Shown piece by piece: positions 54,150 to 63,668 of a stretch of DNA of 64,000 nt (the first letter of the stretch is position 1; every line of letters begins with the position of its first letter). The notes beneath the pieces are model-generated. The model ran no database searches. It was given only the letters and a program-made list of their open reading frames with translations, and was not told where the DNA came from. The stretch covers positions 4,726,501 to 4,790,500 of the forward strand of contig NZ_CP034437.1 in NCBI RefSeq assembly GCF_003952225.1, read 5' to 3'. The stretch is from Paenibacillus albus (GTDB taxonomy: Bacteria; Bacillota; Bacilli; Paenibacillales; Paenibacillaceae). The translations under genes and the position numbers were made by a program.

Positions 54150-55540
54150 CCAAACAAGCTCGATGGTTATGGCTGCCGCTGCTTGTTTTGCTGCTATGCA
54201 GCTGCGGGAATGAACCATCGGTGATTGACGGACAGTCGAATAAACCTGATTCAGGCATGAATAACACTGCGAATGGCGACGGTGGAAGCGGAGATAGTTC
54301 GGCTGCGCCGGACTCGTCTTCGAATGATACGGCAACGCAGAACGGCGATGGAGCTGCAAACGGCAATGCTGGGCAGGGATCATCAACGACGAATGATACG
54401 CCTTCGCAGGAAGGTGATGGATCGGTAGGTGGTGGCTCGAGTTCAGCTGAACCGCCTCCCTCTGAGCCAGAGAAATCATCCGATGCGACATGGATCGCCG
54501 TTGGCGATATTATGATGCACATGCCTCAGCTTCCTGGTGCGTATAACGAGAAGACGAAGACGTACAACTTCAACTCTTTCTTCACGGCGGTGAAGCCGAT
54601 CCTGGAACAGGGGGATTGGTCCCTCGCGAATCTGGAGACGCCGATTGGCGGTAAGTCGCTTGGCTACTCTGGCTATCCGAGGTTCAACGCTCCGACGGAG
54701 CTCGGCGATGCTCTCAAGTATGCCGGCTTTACGACGGTTACCAATGCGAACAACCATGCGCTTGACCGCGGTGCCAAAGGTATATCGCTGACGCTGGCGA
54801 AGCTTGAGAAGCTCGGCTTTGATATAAAAGGTACGGCCCGATCGAAGTATGAGTCAGAGCAGATTACGATCGTGGAGCGCAAAGGCATTAAGATGGGGCT
54901 GCTTGCGTATACGTACGGCACCAATGGCATTCCGCTTCCGAAGGATCAGCCATACTCCGTTTCGTTAATTGACGAGGCGAGGATGCTGCAGGATATTAAG
55001 AATGTTCGTGCTGCAGGAGCGGATTTTATCACGATTGCTCTGCACTTCGGTACCGAGTACCAAACCATGCCGAACGATATACAGAAGAATTTGGCGCGCA
55101 AGCTAATCGCTGCTGGCGCCGACATTATTGCAGGCTCTCACCCGCATGTGGTTCAGCCTTATGAGATGGTCGAAGCCGCTCAGCCAGACGGAACCGTGCA
55201 CAAGGGACTCATTATTTATTCGATGGGAAATTTCATTTCCAGCCAGCAAGGCAAATCGAAGGACTTTGGCGTCATCTATAAAGTTCATATCCATAAAGAC
55301 GGTCCATCTAAGCAAACGACCATCAAGGAAGTTGAAGCAATCCCAACCTGGGTTCACCGCGTAACTGCAAGCAGCATCAGCAAATTCTCGGTCGTTCCGC
55401 TAAAACAAACCATAGACTCGAAGTCGCTCAAAGACCTATCCTCTGCTGATTATCGCGGCTTAACTAGCATGTACAGCCAGCTGACCAAGCGTATCCACGC
55501 CATGTCAAGCAAGCCGCTCATCCTGCCAGCTGCTGGTTAA
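54146..55540 (+). CDS. CapA/PgsA-like lipoprotein
   Basis: 464 residues. The lipobox is LLLCSC-G. A Ser/Gly/Asn/Asp-rich linker (about 30-110) leads to a metallophosphoesterase-like CapA domain: WIAVGDIMMHM, WSLANLETPIG, TVTNANNHALDRG, FITIALHFGTEY, IIAGSHPHVVQP and YSMGNFISSQ. CapA proteins take part in poly-gamma-glutamate capsule formation, but the other cap/pgs genes are absent. It overlaps the pseudouridine synthase gene (ATGA) and ends at a strong terminator. Confidence 0.92.
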   Translation: MTKQARWLWLPLLVLLLCSCGNEPSVIDGQSNKPDSGMNNTANGDGGSGDSSAAPDSSSNDTATQNGDGAANGNAGQGSSTTNDTPSQEGDGSVGGGSSSAEPPPSEPEKSSDATWIAVGDIMMHMPQLPGAYNEKTKTYNFNSFFTAVKPILEQGDWSLANLETPIGGKSLGYSGYPRFNAPTELGDALKYAGFTTVTNANNHALDRGAKGISLTLAKLEKLGFDIKGTARSKYESEQITIVERKGIKMGLLAYTYGTNGIPLPKDQPYSVSLIDEARMLQDIKNVRAAGADFITIALHFGTEYQTMPNDIQKNLARKLIAAGADIIAGSHPHVVQPYEMVEAAQPDGTVHKGLIIYSMGNFISSQQGKSKDFGVIYKVHIHKDGPSKQTTIKEVEAIPTWVHRVTASSISKFSVVPLKQTIDSKSLKDLSSADYRGLTSMYSQLTKRIHAMSSKPLILPAAG

Positions 55541-55559
55541 TGCAGTGGTCCATATGCGT

Positions 55560-55598
55560 AGCAAAACCTCCAGCTCTTGTAGAGCTGGAGGTTTTGCT
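55560..55598 (+). terminator. Terminator of the methyltransferase/RluA/CapA unit
   Basis: AGCAAAACCTCCAGCTC / GAGCTGGAGGTTTTGCT with a TTGTA loop, then ATTT. A stem of about 17 bp. Confidence 0.88.
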
Positions 55599-55671
55599 AT
55601 TTCATGGAGGCTCAGTCCTCTGATCGAAACGGAAGCTCCAGGAAAATGCCTTACACAACCTCATTCCCGCT

Positions 55672-56237
55672 CCGAAGAGGCTTTTCCCTCTTTCGCTTCC
55701 ACACTCGTCCGTTTTCACGCTCCGAGAGCGGGTTTTTCCTCTCTCAGCCTGGAAAAATGCCTGACTCAACCTATTTTCCGCTCCGAGAGAGGCTTTTCCC
55801 TCTTTCGCTGCCTCATTCGTCCGTTTTCACGCTCCGAGAGCGGGTTTTTCCTCTCTCAGCCTGGAAAAATGCCTGACTCAACCTATTTCACGCTCCGAGA
55901 GAGGCTTTTCCCTCTTTCGCTGCCTCATTCGTCCGTTTTCCCGGGCTGAGAGCGGGTATTCCCTCTCTCAGCCCCTACTCAACACTTTCTACAACAGGAT
56001 CAGGGCATGTATGACAGCAACAGAAAGTCGATTAGTTGGTGGGTTTTCGACCGTATGAGCACATACGTGTTCTCTCAGCAGACTTTCGACGGTTTTTCGG
56101 AGTCGAGAGCACACATGCGTTCTCTCACCAACAGAAAACTGATTAGTTGGTGGGTTTTCGACCGAACGAGCACATATGTGTTCACTCAGCCGAATTTCGG
56201 CGGTTTCCCACCGTGAGAGCACGCATGCGTTCTCTCT
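55672..56237. repeat. Array of GAGAG...CTCTC hairpin doublets
   Basis: About ten hairpins in the same design as at 33.8-34.4 kb. Sub-type B comes first (55672, 55722, 55783, 55834, 55895, 55945) with CCGAGAGCGGGTTTTTCCTC-type cores, then sub-type A (56054, 56105, 56167, 56213) with GAGCACATACGTGTTCTCTC-type cores. Spacing alternates between 47-51 and about 61 bases, period 112. Spacers carry GATTAGTTGGTGGGTTTTCG, akin to GTTAGTTTGTTGGGGTTTGG of the first array. No supported gene. Confidence 0.75.
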
Positions 56238-56319
56238 CCACCAGATTCTGTTTACATGCCCACCTAGATTCAAAAAACAGCAGCACAGGATCACTCCTTC
56301 GCTGCTGCACACTTCAAAT

Positions 56320-56739
56320 TTATGAGTTCGCTACTTTCCCAAGCAGATACACCAGCAATTGCTGATTATGCGACGAGATCCGGTCCAGAGCCTCGGTAAT
56401 GTAAGCGTCGCGGATGGCTACTCCGCGTACGGTCTCGGCTTGTCCTTTCTCAGTCGTCGTTACCCACACGATACGGCGGTCGCTCTCGTCGCGGTTGCGC
56501 ACGACAAGTCCACCCCGCTCCATACGGTCCAACAGCGTCGTAATCGCCGCAGGTGTCGTTTCCAAATAGCCTAGCAAGTCAGAAGGCTTCATCGGTTGAT
56601 GCTGTTTGAGCAACTCCAGTACGCTGAGCTGACCTTCCGTTAAGTTCGGCGCCAACGCTTCCTCGAGATGCGACTTCCATTCCTTCGTCATCTTCATCCA
56701 CAACCGGGCAAATTCCGTAGAAACGATTGTCTCCACCAT
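56320..56739 (-). CDS. MarR-family transcriptional regulator
   Basis: 139 residues. A winged helix: LTEGQLSVLELLKQHQPMKPSDLLGYLETTPAAITTLLDRMERGGLVVRNRDESDRRIVWVTTTEKG, with the wing residues D-x-R intact. ATG at 56739 follows AGGGACAGAAAG; a longer reading from 56835 crosses the TATAAT promoter. Target unknown. Confidence 0.92.
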   Translation of the reverse strand: MVETIVSTEFARLWMKMTKEWKSHLEEALAPNLTEGQLSVLELLKQHQPMKPSDLLGYLETTPAAITTLLDRMERGGLVVRNRDESDRRIVWVTTTEKGQAETVRGVAIRDAYITEALDRISSHNQQLLVYLLGKVANS

Positions 56740-56766
56740 CTTTCTGTCCCTAGTTTTCTTAGCTTT

Positions 56767-56810
56767 ATTATAGCATGCGTGTTTGTCGAATATAAGGTTA
56801 ACGCAGTTAA
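56767..56810 (-). promoter_or_regulatory. MarR gene promoter region with palindrome
   Basis: TATAAT at 56767-56772 on the minus strand and the palindrome TTAAC-GCA-GTTAA at 56798-56810 upstream of it. A possible autoregulatory site; no clear -35. Confidence 0.45.
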
Positions 56811-56974
56811 TATTTTGTCTCATTAATCGCGCCAAAAGAGAACCATTTGACAGCTTTAGACATACATTGATGCTATAGGCTGTTGTACCGGCTCGAAATT
56901 AGCCACACCTGCCTCACCACCAGACTAAGCCCGTTTCGCCTCGCCTGTAAAACGATTAAGGAGCGTGACCAATT

Positions 56975-57142
56975 ATGGATGAGCACAAAGCTGAACTCGT
57001 ACGTAAATTAGCGGATCTCGGCATAAAAAAAGACCCAAGATGGCTGGATCGTCTAGATGAACCTGCGCCATTATGGGTCGTGCTTGATCTTATAATGCAA
57101 ATGGTAGAACGGAAGGAACCTCCCCATCTGCCATTCGACTGA
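56975..57142 (+). CDS. Small unrecognised protein (55 residues)
   Basis: 55 residues: DEHKAELVRKLADLGIKKDPRWLDRLDEPAPLWVVLDLIMQMVERKEPPHLPFD. Amphipathic and acidic, with no signal peptide. AAGGAG lies 11 bases before the ATG. It converges on parC with 29 bases between the stops. It looks like a real short gene because of its binding site and balanced codons, but no family is known to me. Confidence 0.55.
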   Translation: MDEHKAELVRKLADLGIKKDPRWLDRLDEPAPLWVVLDLIMQMVERKEPPHLPFD

Positions 57143-57171
57143 ATTTCACGTATCTTTTCTCTTTACTCCAA

Positions 57172-59625
57172 CTAACCTTCCCGCGTCAACTCCGCGCGGA
57201 CGAACAATGAAATAAGCACGTCTTTCTTATCTACTGGTGCGAGCGCACGTCCTGTTGACTTGCGATCATCAATCGGCGCTTTCTCCGTAGATACGATTGT
57301 ATTCGTTCCTGCTGAACTAATCAGGACAAGCTCACGTGCTTCCTTGCAGTGTAATCCGCCGATCAGTTCATTACCGTTCGTACGGACACCTTTGCCAACC
57401 TTGAACTCAAACGTCGCAACGCCTTTGCCGCCGCGTCCTTGGATCGGATAATCCAGCAGCAATGAACGCTTCGCAAAGCCGAGCTCACTGATGACAAGCA
57501 CTTCACCCTCATCACCTGCTACACGCTCTGCCGCAACGAGCTCGTCGCCGTCTCGCAGCACGATGCCTCGAACACCTGCCGCAACGCGCCCCATCGGATT
57601 CACTTCACTCTCTGGGAAACGGATGCTGAGACCGTTCTTCGTAATGAGCAGCAATTCCATACTGTTATCGCTTGTCAGAACACGCAATACTTCGTCGCCG
57701 TCTGCAACCTTCACTGCCGCGATTGCAGTTGAGCGTGTCGATTTATATTCCTTCAGCTCCGTACGTTTCACCTGGCCGCGACGCGTGACGAACACGAGCG
57801 ATTGATTCATCGCTTCAAAATCCTTCACAGGGATGACGCTAATAATGCTGTCATCCTTAGGCATCGGCACCACGTTGACGACGGCTGTACCTGTATCCTT
57901 CCACTTAAACTCAGGAATCTGGTGGACAGGTAGCTGATAATACTGGCCTTTGCGCGTAAAGAGCAGCAGCTGGTCTATCGTATTCACGTCGAGCAGCGTA
58001 CGAATGACGTCGCCTTCCTTAACGCCAGCGTTATCCAGCTCACCGCCGGAACGCGTGAACGACAGCTTAGAAGTCCGCTTGATATAGCCTTCTTGACTCA
58101 AAGTCACGAATACATCTTCAGCAGGAACCAGCACTTCGAGATTGACCTTCAGCTCTTCAACCTCTCCCTGAATATCCGCGCGGCGGTCAATGCCGAACTT
58201 CTCGCGAATTTCAAGAAGCTCTTCCCGGATAACGCCTACCAGCTTCTTATCACTTGCCAGAATGGAGCTGAGGTAAGCGATTTTCTTCTGGATATCCTTC
58301 AATTCCTTCTCAATCGAAGTAATCTCCAGATTCGTCAAACGGTACAATTGGAGTGTCAGAATCGCATCGGCTTGACGCTCGGTGAATGTGAACTTCGCTA
58401 CCAAGTTATTTTGTGCATCCTGGCGGTTCTTGGAAGCCTTAATTGTCGCAATAACTTCATCGAGCAAATTCAGCGCCTTCGCGAGACCTTCCAGCACATG
58501 CGCACGATCCTCAGCCTTCTCCAGCTCGTACTGGGAGCGGTGCGTGACCACTTCCCGCTGATGCGCGATATAAGCGCTCAGCATTTCTTTAAGTCCGAGC
58601 TGCTTCGGCGTCTTATTCACAATCGCAACCATGTTGAAGTTATAAGCGACTTGAAGATCGGTCTTCTTCAGCAGGAATGCTAAGATACCCGTTGCATCCG
58701 CATCCTTCTTCAGCTCGACAACGATACGCAGGCCGTTACGACCGCTTTCGTCGCGTACCTCTGCGATGCCTTCAACCTTCTTCTCAAGCCTAATGTTCTC
58801 CATCGCGGTAACGAGGCGCGACTTAACGACCTGGAACGGAATCTCGGTGATGACGATTTGCTGGCGTCCGCCCTTCAAATCTTCAATCGTCGATTTGGAT
58901 CGGTGATAGATCCGTCCCTTTCCGCTCGTGTACGCTTCACGAATGCCTTCTTCACCCATAATGAGTCCGCCTGTTGGGAAGTCCGGTCCCTTCACAATAG
59001 ACATCAGCTGTTCCAGCTCAATGTCAGGGTTCTCCATCATAGCGTTACATGCATCAATAACTTCTCTTAAATTATGAGGCGGAATTTCCGTTGCAAAACC
59101 GGACGAGATCCCGCTTACCCCATTCACAAGCAGGTTCGGATAACGGGAAGGCAGTACGACCGGTTCCTTCGTTGTATTATCGAAATTGTCTTTGAATAAG
59201 ACCGTTCTTTTCTCAATATCGCGAAGCAGCTCCATCGCAATTGGCGACAAGCGCGCTTCTGTATAACGCATTGCTGCTGCCGGGTCATCGTCGATCGAGC
59301 CCCAGTTACCATGGCCGTCAATGAGCATATGCGCCAATTTCCAAGGCTGCGCCATGCGCACCATGCCTTCGTAGATCGAAGAATCGCCGTGCGGATGGTA
59401 GTTGCCCATCACGTCGCCGACTGTTTTCGCCGATTTGCGGTAGCCTTTATCCGGCGTGTTGCCAGCATCGTACATGGCGTACAGAATACGCCGCTGTACC
59501 GGCTTCAGTCCGTCGCGAACGTCGGGAATGGCGCGGTCTTGAATAATATATTTGGAATAGCGTCCGAAGCGGTCGCCAACAACCTCTTCGAGAAACGCGG
59601 GCAAAAACTGTTCAAGCATACTCAT
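57172..59625 (-). CDS. parC: DNA topoisomerase IV subunit A
   Basis: 817 residues. It cuts and rejoins DNA to unlink daughter chromosomes. The active-site Tyr121 lies in [12 protein letters not shown]. The quinolone region reads [12 protein letters not shown] (Asp81, Ser82/Ser83, Glu86), the drug-sensitive type as far as seen. The C-terminal pinwheel repeats (for example [19 protein letters not shown] and [19 protein letters not shown]) distinguish it from GyrA by spacing. ATG at 59625 follows GGAGAG. Downstream partner of parE. Confidence 0.96.
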   Translation of the reverse strand: MSMLEQFLPAFLEEVVGDRFGRYSKYIIQDRAIPDVRDGLKPVQRRILYAMYDAGNTPDKGYRKSAKTVGDVMGNYHPHGDSSIYEGMVRMAQPWKLAHMLIDGHGNWGSIDDDPAAAMRYTEARLSPIAMELLRDIEKRTVLFKDNFDNTTKEPVVLPSRYPNLLVNGVSGISSGFATEIPPHNLREVIDACNAMMENPDIELEQLMSIVKGPDFPTGGLIMGEEGIREAYTSGKGRIYHRSKSTIEDLKGGRQQIVITEIPFQVVKSRLVTAMENIRLEKKVEGIAEVRDESGRNGLRIVVELKKDADATGILAFLLKKTDLQVAYNFNMVAIVNKTPKQLGLKEMLSAYIAHQREVVTHRSQYELEKAEDRAHVLEGLAKALNLLDEVIATIKASKNRQDAQNNLVAKFTFTERQADAILTLQLYRLTNLEITSIEKELKDIQKKIAYLSSILASDKKLVGVIREELLEIREKFGIDRRADIQGEVEELKVNLEVLVPAEDVFVTLSQEGYIKRTSKLSFTRSGGELDNAGVKEGDVIRTLLDVNTIDQLLLFTRKGQYYQLPVHQIPEFKWKDTGTAVVNVVPMPKDDSIISVIPVKDFEAMNQSLVFVTRRGQVKRTELKEYKSTRSTAIAAVKVADGDEVLRVLTSDNSMELLLITKNGLSIRFPESEVNPMGRVAAGVRGIVLRDGDELVAAERVAGDEGEVLVISELGFAKRSLLLDYPIQGRGGKGVATFEFKVGKGVRTNGNELIGGLHCKEARELVLISSAGTNTIVSTEKAPIDDRKSTGRALAPVDKKDVLISLFVRAELTREG

Positions 59626-59656
59626 GCCCTTACTCTCCTAAAAAGTTTTTGTGGTA

Positions 59657-61630
59657 CTACTCTACATATTCGGTAAAATCCACGTTCTCTACGATCCAAC
59701 GCTTACGCGGGTCAACTTTATCGCCCATCAGCGTCGATACGCGGCGTTCCGCCTTCGCTGCATCCTCGATCTGAACCTGCAGCAATGTGCGCGTCTCCGA
59801 GTTCATCGTCGTCTCCCACAGCTGTTCTGGATTCATCTCGCCAAGACCTTTATACCGCTGCAGCTCGAAGTTTTTGCCGAACTCCTTCAAGTAGTTCTGA
59901 AGCTGTTCATCGGACCAAGCATAACGCACCGTCTCCAGCTTGCCGGATTTGCGCGTAATCTTGTAGAGCGGCGGCTGTGCAATAAAGACACGTCCGAGAT
60001 CGATCAGCGGCTTCATGTAGCGGTAGAAGAACGTCAGAAGCAGCACTTGAATATGAGCGCCGTCCGTGTCCGCATCGGTCATAATGATGATTTTGCTATA
60101 GTTACACGATTCCGCATCAAATTCTGGCCCGATTCCGGCGCCAATAGCTGCGATAACCGCCTTATATTCATCGTTTTTCAAGATATCAAGCAGCTTCGCC
60201 TTCTCCGGATTCATCGGCTTGCCCTTCAGCGGCAGAATCGCCTGATATTTCGAATCGCGGCCTTGCTTCGCCGAACCGCCCGCAGAATCTCCTTCTACAA
60301 TAAAGAGCTCCGTCCGCGTAACGTCCTTCGACTGCGCAGGCGTCAGCTTGCCGCCGAGATTAGAGCTCTCGCTCTTCTTCCTGCCGCTGCGAATTTCATC
60401 GCGTGCTTTACGCGCCGCTTCACGAGCTTTCGAAGCTTGTACGGCTTTCTTCAGCAGCATCTGCGCCACTTGCGGGTTCTCCTCGAGGAACACCTGCATT
60501 TTGTCCGAAACGATCGCATCAACCACACTTCGCGCCGAAGCGCTGCCGAGCTGATCCTTCGTCTGACCGACGAATTCAACCTCGCCCATCTTAATGTTGA
60601 TAACGGCCATCATGCCTTCGCGAAGATCATTGCCGTCAAGATTCTTCTCTTTCTCTTTCAAGAGACTGTTCTTGCGTGCATAATCGTTCATTACACGCGT
60701 ATATGCCGTTCTGAACCCTGTTTCATGCGTACCGCCGCCGCGCGTCGGAATCGAGTTAACGAAGGAAGCCATCGTCTCCGTATAACCATCGTTATATTGA
60801 AGTGCGACCTCAAGCTCGATTTCATCCTTCTCGCCGGCAAAATGAATGACATCGTGAAGCACCGTTTTGTCCTCGTTCAAGAACTGGACAAACTGCTTCG
60901 CGCCGCCTTCATAGTGGAATTGATCCTCTTTGCCGCTGCGGCTGTCTTTTACCGTCACTTTAAGTCCCGAGTTCAAAAAAGCAATCTCCTGCAGACGCTC
61001 GGACAGTGTATCGTAGTTGATCGAAATATTGCCGTGGAACACGCGCACGTCCGGCTTGAACGTTACTTTCGTACCCGTACGATTCGTATTGCCGATGACT
61101 TCAAGTCCGGTCACCGGCTCGCCGACATGCTCCTTGCCGTTCTCATCGACCCAATATTCGAAGCGCTGCTTATGGATTTTGCCATCCCGATAAATCTCCA
61201 CTTCCAGCCATTCGGAGAGCGCGTTCGTTACCGAAGCACCAACGCCGTGAAGCCCGCCGGACTTCTTGTACCCTCCACCGCCAAACTTACCGCCCGCATG
61301 CAGCATTGTAAAAACAACCTGCGGCGTCGGAATGCCAGCTTTATGCATCCCCGTCGGAATGCCGCGTCCATTGTCGCGAACGGTAATCGAACCGTCGTTA
61401 TGTATGGTCACATCAATCGCGGAACAGAATTTCGCTAGATGCTCGTCCACCGCATTATCGACAATTTCCCAAACCAGATGATGCAAGCCGGATGTGCTCG
61501 TGCTCCCGATATACATACCGGGGCGCTTACGGACTGCGGTCAGTCCCTCCAGCACTTGAATATCGTCTGCTTCATAATTGCCGGCAGCCGAATTCGTATC
61601 GCCCGTAAACAGATTCAACTGCTCAGTCAT
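59657..61630 (-). CDS. parE: DNA topoisomerase IV subunit B
   Basis: 657 residues. The ATPase GHKL domain has EIVDNAVDEHLAKF, DNGRGIPTGMH and HGVGASVTNALSEWLEVE; the transducer and Toprim domains follow (VEGDSAGGSAKQGRD, MTDADTDGAHI). ATG at 61630 follows AGAGGAGGAG. First gene of the parE-parC pair. Confidence 0.97.
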   Translation of the reverse strand: MTEQLNLFTGDTNSAAGNYEADDIQVLEGLTAVRKRPGMYIGSTSTSGLHHLVWEIVDNAVDEHLAKFCSAIDVTIHNDGSITVRDNGRGIPTGMHKAGIPTPQVVFTMLHAGGKFGGGGYKKSGGLHGVGASVTNALSEWLEVEIYRDGKIHKQRFEYWVDENGKEHVGEPVTGLEVIGNTNRTGTKVTFKPDVRVFHGNISINYDTLSERLQEIAFLNSGLKVTVKDSRSGKEDQFHYEGGAKQFVQFLNEDKTVLHDVIHFAGEKDEIELEVALQYNDGYTETMASFVNSIPTRGGGTHETGFRTAYTRVMNDYARKNSLLKEKEKNLDGNDLREGMMAVINIKMGEVEFVGQTKDQLGSASARSVVDAIVSDKMQVFLEENPQVAQMLLKKAVQASKAREAARKARDEIRSGRKKSESSNLGGKLTPAQSKDVTRTELFIVEGDSAGGSAKQGRDSKYQAILPLKGKPMNPEKAKLLDILKNDEYKAVIAAIGAGIGPEFDAESCNYSKIIIMTDADTDGAHIQVLLLTFFYRYMKPLIDLGRVFIAQPPLYKITRKSGKLETVRYAWSDEQLQNYLKEFGKNFELQRYKGLGEMNPEQLWETTMNSETRTLLQVQIEDAAKAERRVSTLMGDKVDPRKRWIVENVDFTEYVE

Positions 61631-61702
61631 AGGCTCCTCCTCTGTAATCTTCGTGCTATCTTCTAACGCCTTACGCGCATTCGCTCTTCACTTCAAGCTA
61701 TT

Positions 61703-62689
61703 CTAATTCATGATGTCCTGTTTCGTAAAGACTCGGAATGAGACGAACAGTCCAGCAGCCGCCCAAATCGCAAGGATCAGTAGTGAAAAAGAAAGTGTCA
61801 TACCTTGTATCGGCGGCGGTGAGCCTGCCAAATAGTCGGTAAGCTGCAAATTGACTGCAAAAATATATTTAGCGCTCTCCCAAGAGGACGACATGCTCGA
61901 GAGGATCGTCCCTGCGATTATCGCTGCCATCATCGTTACAATGCTTGCGGCTGTGCTTCGAACAAGTACGGAGACCATCAGTGCGAGAATCGCGACTGTC
62001 ATTGACGAAACCCAGATGAGCCCTCCCTCCATAAGCACGAAGAGCCATTGCGGCACGGCATGCACATAAGTGCTTTCTACGCTCGAACCGTTAATAACGA
62101 AGCCTGTGAAGACTGGTATCTGCCAGCCACCATAGCCAAATACTGCGCCTGATATAAGATAACAGAGAATGGCGCTCGCGACAACGGTTAATGAAACATA
62201 AAAGGTGAGCGCGATGAGCTTGCTAAATAGGATTTTCCATCTTCGGACAGGTCTTGTCAGCAGCATCTTGATCGTCCCCGTTGAACGTTCTCCTGAGACA
62301 AGGTCTGACGCAACGGCAAGAACGAGCAGCGGATAGAACAGCGTCACCGCATTCGACATGAAGCTGCGAGTGAATGTAACGCCATTGGGCGAATTCGGAT
62401 TGACGTCGTGATCCAGGTAGTATTGAAGCTGCTGAACCGCAATTCGGCGCTGACGCTTCCACTCCTCCGGAATCCGGTCGCTTGAAAGCATATTCTGATA
62501 TTCATTTATTTGTTGAACGAGCTGATTGCGCCAATCGTTGAAGTTCTTCTTATTTGTTTCCGCAATTTTCATTTGGGCATACGTAAAAATCGGAATAAGG
62601 ACGAGAAGCACGAGGAGCACAACGAAAAACCGCTTCTTCTTCCATACCTTGAGCGTCTCATTCTGTATGAGCGGGAGCAGACTATCCAA
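61703..62689 (-). CDS. ABC-2 type exporter permease
   Basis: 328 residues from TTG 62689, with GGAGG 9 bases before; GTG at 62698 would overlap that site. Six membrane helices: one near residue 25 (FFVVLLVLLVLIPIF), a large external coil, then five (LFYPLLVLAVASDLVSGERSTGTIKMLLTRPVRR is the conserved coupling helix). It overlaps the end of the ATPase gene by 8 bases. The exporter may provide peptide resistance; the substrate is unknown. Confidence 0.88.
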   Translation of the reverse strand: MDSLLPLIQNETLKVWKKKRFFVVLLVLLVLIPIFTYAQMKIAETNKKNFNDWRNQLVQQINEYQNMLSSDRIPEEWKRQRRIAVQQLQYYLDHDVNPNSPNGVTFTRSFMSNAVTLFYPLLVLAVASDLVSGERSTGTIKMLLTRPVRRWKILFSKLIALTFYVSLTVVASAILCYLISGAVFGYGGWQIPVFTGFVINGSSVESTYVHAVPQWLFVLMEGGLIWVSSMTVAILALMVSVLVRSTAASIVTMMAAIIAGTILSSMSSSWESAKYIFAVNLQLTDYLAGSPPPIQGMTLSFSLLILAIWAAAGLFVSFRVFTKQDIMN

Positions 62690-63656
62690 TGCTTTCACCC
62701 TCCGTCATTTGCAAAAATAATTCTTCGAGCGTTGGTGCAACTTTCTGCACCGACAAGACGCCGATGCCTGCGTGGACTGCCTTCTCAACGATCGCGGCGA
62801 TCCGGTCAATATTCATCGTCGTAATAATAGGATCCGTCATGCTTGCAATGATGCTCTCATCAATGTGGTGCTCGTCATGACCGATTATCTTCATGCCTGG
62901 CTCACCGTTCAGCAGCGCTCTGCCCGCTTCCGGTTGATCGAACTGCCACAGCACATAATTGCCCGCCTGACTCACCAGTTCATCCACTGTGCCGACTGCC
63001 AGCACCTCGCCATGGCTGATGATCGCAACCCGGTCGCACATGAGCTGGATTTCGCTCAGCAGGTGACTGGAGATGAACAAGCTCATCCCTTGATCAGCCA
63101 GCATGCGCACGAACTCGCGGAGCTCCTTGATCCCCTTCGGGTCAAGTCCGTTCGTCGGTTCATCGAGGATGAGCAGCTTCGGACGCCCTAGAAGTGCTTG
63201 AGCAATGCCGAGTCGCTGCCTCATGCCTAACGAGTATGTCTTCACTTTATCGTGAATGCGCTGCTGCATGCTGACGATCTCGACAACCTCGGCAATTCTT
63301 TTCACATCAATCCCTTTTTGCATCCGGGCAAAATGCTCAAGATTCTCCCATCCCGTCATGTAGCTGTAAACCTCGGGATTCTCAACGATACATCCAATAT
63401 TTCGAAGCGCTTGCTCAGGGTCCCGCTGCACGTCATGGCCGCATATGCGAATGACGCCGGAGGTCGGCTTAATAAGGTCGACAAGCATACGGATCGTCGT
63501 CGTCTTGCCAGAACCATTCGGACCGAGAAAACCGAAGATTTCACCCTGTCTGACGTCGAAGGAGACATTTTTAATAATCATTTTGCCGCTAATCCGCTTC
63601 TTTACATCCTGCACGAAAAGCACGATATCATCCGTTACTGCTGCACTTGTGCGCAT
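62682..63656 (-). CDS. ABC exporter ATP-binding protein
   Basis: 324 residues. Walker A GPNGSGKTTT, signature SLGMRQRLGIAQAL, Walker B LLILDEPTNGLD and His switch SSHLLSEIQ place it in the BcrA/CcmA-type drug or antibiotic exporter group. The C-terminal 100 residues are the usual extra domain (GVLSVQKVAPTLEELFLQMTEGES). Translationally coupled to the permease. Confidence 0.92.
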   Translation of the reverse strand: MRTSAAVTDDIVLFVQDVKKRISGKMIIKNVSFDVRQGEIFGFLGPNGSGKTTTIRMLVDLIKPTSGVIRICGHDVQRDPEQALRNIGCIVENPEVYSYMTGWENLEHFARMQKGIDVKRIAEVVEIVSMQQRIHDKVKTYSLGMRQRLGIAQALLGRPKLLILDEPTNGLDPKGIKELREFVRMLADQGMSLFISSHLLSEIQLMCDRVAIISHGEVLAVGTVDELVSQAGNYVLWQFDQPEAGRALLNGEPGMKIIGHDEHHIDESIIASMTDPIITTMNIDRIAAIVEKAVHAGIGVLSVQKVAPTLEELFLQMTEGESIG

Positions 63657-63668
63657 AGGCTTGCACTC

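Noticed and set aside
59651-61438. 595-codon open frame on the plus strand across parE
   Set aside because: Antisense shadow of an intact, fully recognisable parE; no similarity to any family.
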